From contig NZ_AOMT01000025.1 in NCBI RefSeq assembly GCF_000696305.2, positions 1 to 64,000 on the forward strand: a stretch of DNA of 64,000 nucleotides, read 5' to 3'. Below the pieces are notes generated by a model that did not search any database, had not been told where the DNA came from, and worked only from the letters and a program-made list of their open reading frames with translations. This document shows, in pieces, positions 9,067-17,295 of this stretch. Position numbers and translations under genes: made by a program. Position 1 is the stretch's first letter. Each line of letters starts with the position of its first letter. This DNA is from Moraxella bovoculi 237 (lineage in GTDB: Bacteria; Pseudomonadota; Gammaproteobacteria; Pseudomonadales; Moraxellaceae).

Positions 9067-9741
9067 TCAATCTTTGATAATAAACGCGACCAAATCTCTA
9101 AACTCATCAAACACCGCATCAGGATTGTGATTGGTGATTGGTTCGCCATAATTATAACCATAGCTTAGGGCAAGGGTGGTCATGCCTGCACTCTTGCCCG
9201 CTAGGATGTCGTTCTTTGAGTCGCCAACCATGATTGCCTGTGATGGATTAACGCCTAATTTCTCGCAGATGTGCAGTAGTGGCGCAGGGTCTGGTTTTTT
9301 GACAGGTAGGCTGTCGCCACCAATGACGCAGCTGAATTTATCTTCCCACCCCATCTTTTGTAGTATCTTAGGTAGGAATTGACTTGGCTTATTCGTACAG
9401 ATGGCAATCTCAAACCCGCAGCTAATTAATCGCTCCAGCCCTTCACTCACGCCATTATAGGCGACCGTACCATCGTGACAATCGGCATACTCCCTTAAAA
9501 ATACTTCATGCGCATCATTTGACTTATCATTACCTAGCCCCGCCCACTCGATCGCACGCGCCACGAGCTTCATAGAGCCATTGCCAATCCAAGTACGTAC
9601 ATGATCGACTCCTGCAGGCGGCTTGCTAAAGTGCGCCAAAGTCTTATCAATCGCGGCTGCCAAGTCTGGCACGCTATCGATGAGTGTACCGTCTAAATCA
9701 AAAATAATCAGTGATTTGGCTAATGCGTCTGAATTTTGCAT
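9067..9741 (-). CDS. gph: Phosphoglycolate phosphatase (HAD family)
   Basis: Removes phosphate from 2-phosphoglycolate, a product of oxidised DNA 3'-end repair and other side reactions. The 224-residue HAD hydrolase has the nucleophile motif FDLDGTLIDS with Asp15 and Asp17, motif II CTNKP, Lys in KKPDPAP, and motif IV VGDSKNDILAGKSAGM. An AAGGAAA ribosome site supports the start. It is convergent with comM. Related HAD phosphatases act on other sugar phosphates, so the substrate is inferred. Confidence 0.85.
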   Translation of the reverse strand: MQNSDALAKSLIIFDLDGTLIDSVPDLAAAIDKTLAHFSKPPAGVDHVRTWIGNGSMKLVARAIEWAGLGNDKSNDAHEVFLREYADCHDGTVAYNGVSEGLERLISCGFEIAICTNKPSQFLPKILQKMGWEDKFSCVIGGDSLPVKKPDPAPLLHICEKLGVNPSQAIMVGDSKNDILAGKSAGMTTLALSYGYNYGEPITNHNPDAVFDEFRDLVAFIIKD

Positions 9742-10163
9742 GAATTTTCCTTATTTTCATTTAAATTGAGCAAAAATTTTCTAAAAAAGATTGTAACACA
9801 GCCCCGAGATTTTAGGATAATTTTCTAGAAACTGTAACAAATTATGATTTTATGCCAAAATATTACCTTAAATCGCTGTTAAGATGGAATATTTTTGGCT
9901 GTTTTCATTGCAAATTTAAAAAATTATCGAAAGAATCAGCATTTTTTTAAGATTTACAAAGAATCTTTAAAAAATCTCTCTGATTTGATGGTGCAAAATG
10001 TTGCCAAATTTGACTTTTTGGATAAAAAACAGCGCAGTTTTTGAAAATACCAACAAAAAATTGCAAAAATTAGCCGAATGTTTTTAGAGGTGGGCAGATT
10101 TTTGCAAAACTTTACATTTCACTCCACAAACACGCACAGTTATTAAGAAATATTTTGTTACTA
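9742..10163. other. AT-rich intergenic region upstream of the beta-barrel gene
   Basis: Together with the following leader this makes a 516-base gap between divergent gph and the outer-membrane protein gene. It is very rich in A and T with many short poly-A and poly-T runs spaced about a helical turn apart, as in curved or UP-element DNA. No open frame of interest, tRNA or long repeat is visible. A TACTAT element at 10159-10164 could be a -10 box, but no convincing -35 partner was found. Confidence 0.5.
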
Positions 10164-10241
10164 TGACCTCAACACAAAGAGCAAAGCAAAAAAACTCTTT
10201 GGGTCATTAAACAAACAACAAAGCAAGCGGTGCTTAACCGC
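10164..10241 (+). promoter_or_regulatory. Structured 5' leader of the beta-barrel gene (two hairpins)
   Basis: Hairpin one pairs TGACC (10164-10168) with GGTCA (10202-10206) and CAAAGAG (10175-10181) with CTCTTTG (10195-10201), leaving a 6-base one-sided bulge and an A-rich loop. Hairpin two pairs GCGGT (10227-10231) with ACCGC (10237-10241), just ahead of the AGGAG ribosome site at 10247-10251. Leaders of this kind stabilise abundant porin mRNAs such as E. coli ompA; that role here is inferred. Confidence 0.55.
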
Positions 10242-10257
10242 ATTTTAGGAGAAGTAT

Positions 10258-10797
10258 ATGAAAACTCTAAACAAAGCAATCCTAGCTCTAGGCGCATCAT
10301 CAGTACTAGCAATGAGCGCAAACGCTGCCATCACTTATGGTTCAGCGGCAGCTGGTCAACCATACGTAGGTGTTAAAGTTGGTCAAATCGACGCCGACAA
10401 AGCAAAAAATGCAACTGCCTATGGCGTGTACGCAGGTTATAACTTTGACCAAAACTTCGGTGCTGAAGTAGAATACATGGGTTCTGAAGATAAGAGCTAC
10501 ACAACTAACGGCGTAGACCGTAAGTTTGATGCCAAAACTTATGGCGCATACGGCACTTATCGTCATAACTTCAACAACACCCCAATTTATGTAAAAGGTA
10601 AACTAGGTATTGCAAAAACTGAAGTAGAAGACCGCCGCGTTGATGGTAACTCTATCATCGAATCAGATAAAATCAGTCTAGCGGGCGGTGCAGCTGTTGG
10701 CTTTAATGCAACACCAAACGTAGGTCTTGAAGCTGGTTATAACTACCTAAACAGCGACGCTACCATGTGGGGCGTGGGTGCACACCTAAAATTCTAA
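10258..10797 (+). CDS. Outer-membrane beta-barrel protein (OmpA-like transmembrane domain, opacity-type)
   Basis: A 179-residue protein with a Sec signal peptide (MKTLNKAILALG, cleavage likely after SANA at about residue 23) and a mature part of alternating polar and hydrophobic strands. It has repeated Tyr-Asn-Phe and Gly-aromatic pairs and a terminal Phe (HLKF), as needed for BAM recognition. The length fits an 8-stranded barrel without a peptidoglycan-binding domain. Codon use is strongly biased (CTA Leu, GGT Gly, AAC Asn), suggesting high expression. A strong ribosome site precedes it and an intrinsic terminator follows. The exact function is unknown. Confidence 0.82.
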   Translation: MKTLNKAILALGASSVLAMSANAAITYGSAAAGQPYVGVKVGQIDADKAKNATAYGVYAGYNFDQNFGAEVEYMGSEDKSYTTNGVDRKFDAKTYGAYGTYRHNFNNTPIYVKGKLGIAKTEVEDRRVDGNSIIESDKISLAGGAAVGFNATPNVGLEAGYNYLNSDATMWGVGAHLKF

Positions 10798-10831
10798 TCT
10801 AACTTAAAATTAGTAGAATAACACATAGAAT

Positions 10832-10860
10832 AACCGTCCATTTGGGCGGTTGTTTTTTTT
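10832..10860 (+). terminator. Intrinsic terminator of the beta-barrel gene
   Basis: An 8-bp stem AACCGTCC/GGGCGGTT (one T-G pair) with an ATTT loop is followed by G and eight T residues. Confidence 0.9.
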
Positions 10861-10880
10861 GTTTAAAATGAAATCGCGTC

Positions 10881-10913
10881 AAATAAAAAAACACTCAACC
10901 GAAGTTGAGTGTT
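10881..10913 (-). terminator. Intrinsic terminator of tRNA-Phe
   Basis: On the minus strand a perfect 10-bp stem AACACTCAAC/GTTGAGTGTT closes a TTCG tetraloop and is followed by TTTTTTATTT. It lies 9 bases past the tRNA CCA end. Confidence 0.93.
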
Positions 10914-10921
10914 CTTAAATA

Positions 10922-10997
10922 TGGTGGCGTGGGGCAGGATCGAACTGCCGACACACGGATTTTCAATCCGTTGCTCTACCGACTGAGCTACCGCGCC
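10922..10997 (-). tRNA. tRNA-Phe (GAA)
   Basis: The minus strand folds into a 76-nucleotide cloverleaf with D-arm GCTC...GAGC, anticodon stem ACGGA/TCCGT, anticodon loop TTGAAAA (anticodon GAA), T-arm GGCAG/CTGCC around TTCGATC, and an encoded CCA end. The acceptor arm reads GGCGCGG at the 5' side and CCACGCC at the 3' side, leaving a C5-A68 mismatch in an otherwise paired stem. It has its own promoter and terminator and so forms a single-gene unit. Confidence 0.97.
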
Positions 10998-11033
10998 AAA
11001 ATTTTGATTAGCTTTATTGGCTAAGTGGTGCGT

Positions 11034-11061
11034 ATTATATATGATTTATAGAACTTTGCAA
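11034..11061 (-). promoter_or_regulatory. Promoter of tRNA-Phe
   Basis: On the minus strand TTGCAA (11061-11056) is followed after 16 bases by a perfect TATAAT (11039-11034). Transcription would begin about 30 bases before the mature tRNA 5' end. Confidence 0.8.
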
Positions 11062-11166
11062 GCACTTTTTGCACAAATTTCCAAAATTTTTAAAAATTTT
11101 TCCATTCTGGGGCAAAAGTACTGATTTTACGATTTTTTTTGGGTATGATAGGGTGTTTTGAGTGGC

Positions 11167-12120
11167 ATGAGACATAAGATGAATCAGTTGAGCGTGAATT
11201 TTAATAAATTAGATGCAAATAGGTTGGCGAGTGCGCGTGATTTTGTTTTGGATTGCTTAGCGGCAGATTTTAAGCTGGTCTTTGAACAGGTACGATTGCC
11301 AAATCCGTTGGGAGGGGCGTCTGTTTATGCCTTATCAAACGGTGGCAAGCGAGTGCGTCCGCTGCTTGTATTGGCGACTTTTTTGACAGTATGCGACGAA
11401 AGGTTGGATTTGGCAGGTGGGGCGGATTTTAATATGGTGCGCCGTGCCATGCTTGCCATTGAGATGATTCACAGCTATTCTTTGGTTCATGATGACCTGC
11501 CGTGCATGGATGATGATGACCTGCGCCGTGGCAAACCGACCTGCCATGTGGTCTATGGTGAGGCTACCGCGATGCTGGTAGGGGATGTGCTACAGTCGCT
11601 TGCCTTTGATGTGCTGGGCGGCGATTATTGGGGTGATACGGATGATGTCAAATTCGCCAAACTCACCAAAATTCTAGCAGCCAATGCCAGACGAATGGTG
11701 GCAGGGCAGCAGGCGGATTTAAATGGTGAACAAAAACAGCTTAACCAAAACGAGCTAGAAGCCATTCACAAGGACAAAACAGGGGCGTTAATCGTGGCGA
11801 GTGTTCTTATGGGGGCGGTGTGTGGCGGTACGTCTGATGAACGCATGGCAAGTCTTGGCGAGTATGCACGGCTTATCGGGCTTGCCTATCAAGTGCAGGA
11901 CGATGTGCTGGATGTGGTGGCAGACACCCAAACGCTGGGCAAAATGGCAGGCAGTGATGAAAAACTTGACAAATCCACCTACGTCAAACTGCTTGGCGTG
12001 GACAATGCTCGTGCCTATGCCGATGAGCTCTTTGATAAGGCAAGAGAGCAAGTGACAGATTTGGGCGATGACAATCTACTTTTGCAAATGGTGGATTGGC
12101 TACAAAAAAGAGATTATTAA
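11167..12120 (+). CDS. ispA: Farnesyl diphosphate synthase (polyprenyl synthetase)
   Basis: Condenses isopentenyl diphosphate with dimethylallyl and geranyl diphosphate to make farnesyl diphosphate for quinones and undecaprenyl carriers. The first Asp-rich motif is HDDLPCMDDDDLRRG, near residue 110, and the second is QVQDDVLDVVAD, near 240. The GGKRVRP substrate-binding stretch is near 60. The start is uncertain: ATG at 11167 or 11179 is possible, giving 317 or 313 residues, slightly longer than E. coli IspA (299). A TATGAT -10 element at 11144-11149 lies just upstream. Confidence 0.9.
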   Translation: MRHKMNQLSVNFNKLDANRLASARDFVLDCLAADFKLVFEQVRLPNPLGGASVYALSNGGKRVRPLLVLATFLTVCDERLDLAGGADFNMVRRAMLAIEMIHSYSLVHDDLPCMDDDDLRRGKPTCHVVYGEATAMLVGDVLQSLAFDVLGGDYWGDTDDVKFAKLTKILAANARRMVAGQQADLNGEQKQLNQNELEAIHKDKTGALIVASVLMGAVCGGTSDERMASLGEYARLIGLAYQVQDDVLDVVADTQTLGKMAGSDEKLDKSTYVKLLGVDNARAYADELFDKAREQVTDLGDDNLLLQMVDWLQKRDY

Positions 12121-12186
12121 AAACAGGATTTTGATGTTTGGAAAATATAAAATCGTCAGTTTTGTGATTTAAAAATTGATAACTGA

Positions 12187-13350
12187 TTATAACTGATTAG
12201 AATTTACCCCCACCAATTTCCCCATCGCCTTTGGTATGCCCAGCCCATCACACCCTTTTTGCCAAACAAAATCGGCATGAATGGCGGTTAGGGCGTGGTT
12301 GATGTTGTTATAAAGTGTTTTATCAATATTTATATAAACCAATGACAAATGCCAATGAAAATGCGTAAGTGTGTGTTTGATGGTTTTGAGATGATTGATG
12401 GTAATGTTTGGCAAATTATCCAAAATTTGACGCTCAGCAAGGCTTAGGCGTTGGGCGTGGGTGTATTTATCGTGCATGGTTTTGGCGTGATGTAAATCAT
12501 GGAGTGCATCGTCTTGTTTGTCATTTATCATCAGCATGGGCAAGGCATACAGTCCGTCCCAAATGCCTGTCCCTGTGTCGCTTTGGCGTTTTATCCATAA
12601 CAGTTTATCATCATATATCAGAGCAAACACGAGCGAATGGCGGTGGGGTTTGTCCGCCTTTTTGGCTTTGACAGGATAGGCGGTGGGATTGCCGTCCTTA
12701 TGGGCGGTGCAGTCGTCCGATAGCGGGCAAGAGACGCAAGCAGGGCGTGTGCGAGTGCAGACGGTCGCCCCCAAATCCATCATTGCTTGGGCGAACTTAC
12801 CGCTATCATCTTTGGGCGTGAGTTTATCGGCAAGCTCCCACAGTACCTTGTCGGTGGCGGATTTGGTGATGTCGCCGTCTATGCCTGCCCAGCGTGTCAG
12901 CACCCGTTTGACGTTGCCGTCGCATATCACGCCACGCCCACGCACACCCATCGCCACTATCGCTCCTGCGGTGGAGCGTCCCACGCCACGCACGTTTTGC
13001 CATTCGTCCACCGTCTTTGGAAAATGCCCATGCGTGGTGATATAGTCCGCCACTTGCTTTGCCCCTGCGTGTAGATTTCTTGCCCGAGCGTAGTAGCCAA
13101 GTCCTGCCCATAGGTTTGCCACATCGTCCCAGTCGGCATTTGCCAAATCTTGTACGGTGGGAAATTTATTCATAAACCGCCCAAAATAACCCAAAACAGT
13201 GGCGACTTGGGTTTGTTGAAGCATGATTTCAGACAGCCAAACGGCATAAATGTCAGACGTGTCGGCATGATGATATTGCCAAGGCAAGTCATGACGACCG
13301 TGCGTGGCAAACCAAGTAAGCAGGCGTGGGGCAAAAGTAGCGTGGTTCAT
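12187..13350 (-). CDS. mutY: MutY, A/G-specific adenine DNA glycosylase
   Basis: Removes adenine mispaired with 8-oxoguanine. The start at 13350 (MNHATFAPRL) is chosen over an upstream in-frame ATG because it follows an AAGG site and matches the family N-terminus; the product is 387 residues. The helix-hairpin-helix VRGVGRSTAGAIVAM is near residue 110, followed by the catalytic Asp in CDGNVKRVL. The 4Fe-4S ligands are spaced C-X6-C-X2-C-X5-C (CTRTRPACVSCPLSDDC). The C-terminal NUDIX-like domain that reads 8-oxoguanine (from about residue 230) is present. It is convergent with ispA. Confidence 0.94.
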   Translation of the reverse strand: MNHATFAPRLLTWFATHGRHDLPWQYHHADTSDIYAVWLSEIMLQQTQVATVLGYFGRFMNKFPTVQDLANADWDDVANLWAGLGYYARARNLHAGAKQVADYITTHGHFPKTVDEWQNVRGVGRSTAGAIVAMGVRGRGVICDGNVKRVLTRWAGIDGDITKSATDKVLWELADKLTPKDDSGKFAQAMMDLGATVCTRTRPACVSCPLSDDCTAHKDGNPTAYPVKAKKADKPHRHSLVFALIYDDKLLWIKRQSDTGTGIWDGLYALPMLMINDKQDDALHDLHHAKTMHDKYTHAQRLSLAERQILDNLPNITINHLKTIKHTLTHFHWHLSLVYINIDKTLYNNINHALTAIHADFVWQKGCDGLGIPKAMGKLVGVNSNQL

Positions 13351-13485
13351 GAGATGACCTTTTTTATCAAAAAAAAAACCTTCATGGGGATGGTGCGCCA
13401 ATTTTCATCAGGTGAATGGAAAATTTTTGAAATTTCAATCAGATAAGTCCCATGTTTAGGTGTGAACTTTGGTATAATATCAGGC

Positions 13486-14421
13486 ATGAGACATGTATTT
13501 TTTGTGATTGTATTTTTGTTGTTGTCAAGTCATGCGCTGGCGAATGTGGCAAGTGTGCAGGCGAGTGGGTTTTTGCAGGGCTTTAATGATGTTTTTGGCG
13601 AGTGTCGTGGGCATTTTTATGATGGTCAGGCACCCATGCTGACCGGCACACGTGGTCAGAACTTGAATAGGGAGTTGGATGCGCTGTGCTTTGAAGGTTT
13701 TGCGGTGCTGCATTCTGGCGTGTCGCGTACGCCGCTTTGGTCGGCAGAACGCTTGACCAGAGAGCGTATTCAAAATGCCAGAACCTTGGCGCGGACGGAC
13801 AGTTTTCGCAGTGAGAGCCGTTTGCCGCATGGCAGACGTGCCGAGCTTTCTGATTATAATCGCTCTGGGTTCGATCGTGGGCATCTGTCACCTAATGGCG
13901 ATATGGCAAATGCCAATACACAGTACGAGAGTTTTAGCTTGGCTAACATCGCGCCGCAAAATGGCAAGCACAACCGCAATGTGTGGCGGCACATCGAGAC
14001 CATCACGCGCAACCTAACCACCAAATATGGCGACGTGTATGTGGTGACGGGCGTGGTTTTTGCCACCAATAAAGTTGAGCGTATCGGCGGACGCGTGCTG
14101 GTGCCGAGTCATTTTTTTAAGGCGGTTTATTTGCCAAGTCTGAATCAGGCTGCGGTGTATTATTCTCCCAATGACGAAAGTCCAAGCTATGAAGTCATCA
14201 GCTTAAGCGAGCTGACACGGCGTACCGGTATGAATGTATTTCCTGCGTTGCCGATCCCTGTGCAGGACTACGCCTATGATCTGCCACGCCCGAAAGAAAA
14301 AGGCGAGATCGCACCAGCTGGCATTGATATGGATAAGATTGATCTGACGACTGGCAGTGGCTGGCTGTTGCTTGGACTTGAGATTTTTAAATATTTTATT
14401 AGCAGCATCAACCAAGCTTAG
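13486..14421 (+). CDS. Secreted DNA/RNA non-specific endonuclease (beta-beta-alpha-metal fold)
   Basis: A sugar-non-specific nuclease related to Serratia NucA and mitochondrial EndoG. From ATG 13486 the product is 311 residues, with a signal peptide (MRHVFFVIVFLLLSSHALA). The catalytic motif DRGHLSPNGDM is near residue 130, followed by the metal-ligand region NIAPQNGKHNRNVW. It is likely exported, where it could degrade extracellular nucleic acids. TATAAT at 13473-13478 ends 7 bases before the ATG, and no ribosome site is visible, so the transcript may be leaderless. An upstream GTG at 13462 would place the -10 box inside the gene and is less likely. Confidence 0.87.
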   Translation: MRHVFFVIVFLLLSSHALANVASVQASGFLQGFNDVFGECRGHFYDGQAPMLTGTRGQNLNRELDALCFEGFAVLHSGVSRTPLWSAERLTRERIQNARTLARTDSFRSESRLPHGRRAELSDYNRSGFDRGHLSPNGDMANANTQYESFSLANIAPQNGKHNRNVWRHIETITRNLTTKYGDVYVVTGVVFATNKVERIGGRVLVPSHFFKAVYLPSLNQAAVYYSPNDESPSYEVISLSELTRRTGMNVFPALPIPVQDYAYDLPRPKEKGEIAPAGIDMDKIDLTTGSGWLLLGLEIFKYFISSINQA

Positions 14422-14429
14422 GAGGATTG

Positions 14430-14684
14430 ATGGATATTTTTAATAATGATCATGAGGTGCTAAGCGTGGGCGGTCTGACCATCGAGAACCACGTTGGACA
14501 AATCACCATCTATGGCGATCTAAACATCGCTCCCAATGAGGCAGGGCGCAAGCAGGCTCAGTTGCTTGCGGATTTTTTTGGTAAGCTTGCTCAGGCGACC
14601 AAGGATTTTGATCGTGACGACAGCTCAAATTCTAATCTGACCGCTCAATCCACCGAGAAAGTAGATAATCCTTTCATGAGCTGA
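14430..14684 (+). CDS. Small protein of unknown function
   Basis: An 84-residue acidic protein that I do not recognise. An AGGAGG ribosome site (14420-14425) overlaps the stop codon of the nuclease gene, and the ATG follows 8 bases after that stop, so the two are almost certainly translationally coupled. The N-terminal half looks like a beta hairpin (LTIENHVGQITIYGDLNI). The middle is helical and amphipathic (AGRKQAQLLADFFGKLAQAT), and the tail is polar and disordered. There is no signal peptide, so it would stay in the cytoplasm. A link with the nuclease, for example as an immunity or control protein, is speculation from position alone. Confidence 0.75.
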   Translation: MDIFNNDHEVLSVGGLTIENHVGQITIYGDLNIAPNEAGRKQAQLLADFFGKLAQATKDFDRDDSSNSNLTAQSTEKVDNPFMS

Positions 14685-14812
14685 TGGCATAACAGTTATA
14701 AAAAACCAACAAAAACGCCAATCGCCTACAGATTTAGTGTTTGCTTTTGATTTTTGGCTTGGTTATAATGGATTTACACTTGTACTTTACGGTGTTTTAA
14801 AGGAGAATTCTT

Positions 14813-15184
14813 ATGAGACTAATGACTAAATTCATCGCAGCGACCGCAGGTCTGACCTTAGCGAGTATGGCTTTTGCCGCTGATCCTATCGTTGGTAATT
14901 GGCAAATGAGTGAGAGCGGTCAACCAAAAGCCGTCGTAAAAATCACCGAATCGGGCGGTAAGTTTTCAGGCGTGGTCATCTCAGGTCAAACTGAAAAAGC
15001 CAAACAATACGTTGGCAAAACTGTCATCCTAAATGCCGAAAACCTTGGCAGTGGCAAATACAAAGGCAAAGCCAAAGACCCACGTTGGGGCATAATTCCT
15101 GCTGTTAATGCGGACATCACTCTAAATGGCAACAAGCTAACTCTAAAAACACTAAAAGGCTCTCAAGTCCTAACGCGCAAATAA
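14813..15184 (+). CDS. DUF2147 family periplasmic protein
   Basis: A 123-residue protein with a Sec signal peptide (MRLMTKFIAATAGLTLASMA, cleavage after AFA near residue 22). The mature domain begins ADPIVGNWQ, typical of DUF2147, whose members are predicted small lipocalin-like beta barrels of unknown role. An AAAGGAG ribosome site lies ahead of the ATG, and an intrinsic terminator follows closely. The mature part is rich in Lys and Gly with regular beta-strand patterning. It is convergent with the PII gene. Confidence 0.83.
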   Translation: MRLMTKFIAATAGLTLASMAFAADPIVGNWQMSESGQPKAVVKITESGGKFSGVVISGQTEKAKQYVGKTVILNAENLGSGKYKGKAKDPRWGIIPAVNADITLNGNKLTLKTLKGSQVLTRK

Positions 15185-15198
15185 TAGCTTTCGCCCAT

Positions 15199-15229
15199 AA
15201 AAAACGCACTTAACTCAAGTGCGTTTTTT
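15199..15229. terminator. Bidirectional terminator between the DUF2147 gene and the PII gene
   Basis: A perfect 13-bp stem AAAAAACGCACTT/AAGTGCGTTTTTT with a 5-base loop gives a T run on both strands. Confidence 0.93.
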
Positions 15230-15235
15230 GTTTAT

Positions 15236-15601
<366 letters not shown>

Positions 15602-15713
15602 TTAGTAAATGATGGGTGAATTATAACGCTAAATTTCATAAAAATCCAATGTTCATCGCGCCAATTTCTGCTACAATAAGGGATAATTTGGACTATCAAA
15701 CAGAGATGTTGTG

Positions 15714-17114
15714 ATGCAACAAGCGAATTCTTTAGATGTGATTATCGGGCTTGGCGGTTCAGGTTTGTCCGCCGTGAATTTTTTGTGTGCCGAGGGGCGA
15801 CGTGTGGCGGTGACGGATGAGCAGCCCGCCCCAAGCCTCGCTCCAAAGCTGCCTGAAGACGTCCAGACAGCATTTGGTGGCATCGATGAGGCGTTGTTGT
15901 TATCTGCAAATCGCATCATCATTAGCCCAGGGGTCGATCCTCGCCATCCTGCCATCCAATCGGCAAAATCTGCAGACATTCCTGTGCTAAGCGACATTCA
16001 ACTGTTCTGCGATGCATTGCATGCGCGTGATGAACGTACGGGCAAGCATACGCCAATCGTTGCCATCACAGGCTCGAACGCCAAATCAACAGTAACCACC
16101 CTAGTTGGTGAGATGGCCAAACAGACCGGTAAAGTCGTTGGCGTAGGCGGCAATATCGGCACACCGGCACTTGACTTGCTTGCCATTGACGGCATGGATC
16201 TGGCGGTGCTTGAGCTGTCTAGTTTCCAGCTAGAGCACGTCAGCCATCTGGGTGCATCTGTGGCAACCATCTTAAACATCTCTCCAGATCACTTAGATCG
16301 TCACGGCGACATGACGGGTTATTTGACTCAGAAATTGCGAATTTTTGACGATGCTCGCGCGGCGGTCATCTGCCTAGACGATACACAATTACAGGCGTCT
16401 TGCCAGCAAGTATTGAGCGATCATGGCATATCTGAGGCAGCTGTGATTACCACGAGCGGCGTTATCGATTGTGACTGTCATGCTGATTTTTGTTTGGTGA
16501 AATCAGAGGGGCGGATTTATCTGTGCTGCCGAGGCGAACATTTGCTGTCTGCTGATGAGCTATTCATCAAAGGTAAGCATAACCTGCTAAATGCGCTGTC
16601 AGCACTGGCACTAGGTCAAGCGGTAGGTCTTGATATGCCAAGCATGATCGCAGCATTAAAGGCATTCAAAGGACTGCCTCATCGCTGTGAGTATGTCGAT
16701 GAGGTGGCAGGTCGAGTTTATTTTAATGATTCAAAAGGCACTAACATCGGTTCAACGCTGGCCGCCATTGATGGCTTGGGTGCGGTCTATGGCGAGCGTT
16801 CATTAGCGATTATCTTGGGTGGTCTGGGTAAGGGTCAGGACTTTAGTGAGCTTGGCGCAGATATTGACAAATACGCGCATTCGGTCTACCTGATCGGCGC
16901 AGATGCAGGCGTGATCGAAAAGGATCTGTCAGCGACTTCAGGCTTATCTAAGCGCATTCAGCAACTTGGTACATTGCAGGCAGCGGTGGATCTAGCAAGC
17001 CAAAGCTCGGCCAAGGCAGTGCTGTTATCTCCAGCTTGTGCAAGTTTTGATCAATTCAAAAGCTATGGCGACCGCGGTGATAAGTTCGTCTCGATGGTTA
17101 AGGCTTTGGCATAA
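15714..17114 (+). CDS. murD: MurD, UDP-N-acetylmuramoylalanine-D-glutamate ligase
   Basis: Cytoplasmic ATP-dependent ligase adding D-Glu to the peptidoglycan precursor. The 466-residue product has an N-terminal nucleotide-fold (VIIGLGGSGLSAVNFL), the ATP-binding motif ITGSNAKSTVTTL near 117, the Mur ligase central motif ELSSFQLEHV, and the C-terminal segment NDSKGTNIGSTLAAI. In the phosphate-binding loop Ala replaces the usual Gly in the Gly-Lys-Ser/Thr stretch. Adjacent GTG and ATG codons offer two starts; the ATG has better spacing from a GAGA site. It and ftsW are apart from the rest of the division and cell-wall cluster. Confidence 0.94.
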   Translation: MQQANSLDVIIGLGGSGLSAVNFLCAEGRRVAVTDEQPAPSLAPKLPEDVQTAFGGIDEALLLSANRIIISPGVDPRHPAIQSAKSADIPVLSDIQLFCDALHARDERTGKHTPIVAITGSNAKSTVTTLVGEMAKQTGKVVGVGGNIGTPALDLLAIDGMDLAVLELSSFQLEHVSHLGASVATILNISPDHLDRHGDMTGYLTQKLRIFDDARAAVICLDDTQLQASCQQVLSDHGISEAAVITTSGVIDCDCHADFCLVKSEGRIYLCCRGEHLLSADELFIKGKHNLLNALSALALGQAVGLDMPSMIAALKAFKGLPHRCEYVDEVAGRVYFNDSKGTNIGSTLAAIDGLGAVYGERSLAIILGGLGKGQDFSELGADIDKYAHSVYLIGADAGVIEKDLSATSGLSKRIQQLGTLQAAVDLASQSSAKAVLLSPACASFDQFKSYGDRGDKFVSMVKALA

Positions 17115-17130
17115 CCAGTGTTGCCGGTAC

Positions 17131-17157
17131 AGCCATCCTTTGGGGTGGCTTTTTTTT
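17131..17157 (+). terminator. Intrinsic terminator of murD
   Basis: An 8-bp stem AGCCATCC/GGGTGGCT (one T-G pair) with a TTTG loop is followed by seven T residues. It separates murD from ftsW. Confidence 0.92.
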
Positions 17158-17225
17158 ATTTTTCATGACTTGCAGCTTGTAATTTTAGAACTTTTGTAAC
17201 AATTCATAAATTTGATGAAATTTTC

Positions 17226-17253
17226 TTTGATTCATCAAAAAGTGGTTTATAAT
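17226..17253 (+). promoter_or_regulatory. Candidate promoter of ftsW
   Basis: TTTGAT (17226-17231) is followed after 16 bases by a perfect TATAAT (17248-17253), 42 bases before the ftsW start. The terminator just upstream makes an independent promoter necessary. Confidence 0.6.
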
Positions 17254-17295
17254 AATACGTTTAATTTTTAGATCTAAAATCACAAAGTAGCCGCC

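Noticed and set aside
12408-13045. Open frames on the plus strand inside mutY
   Set aside because: They lie opposite well-conserved mutY codons, show no recognisable protein and have no ribosome sites.
14422-14812. Toxin-antitoxin or contact-inhibition system made of the nuclease and small gene
   Set aside because: The nuclease has an ordinary secretion signal and no delivery domain, and the small protein resembles no known immunity protein. It is kept only as a linked pair of unknown relation.
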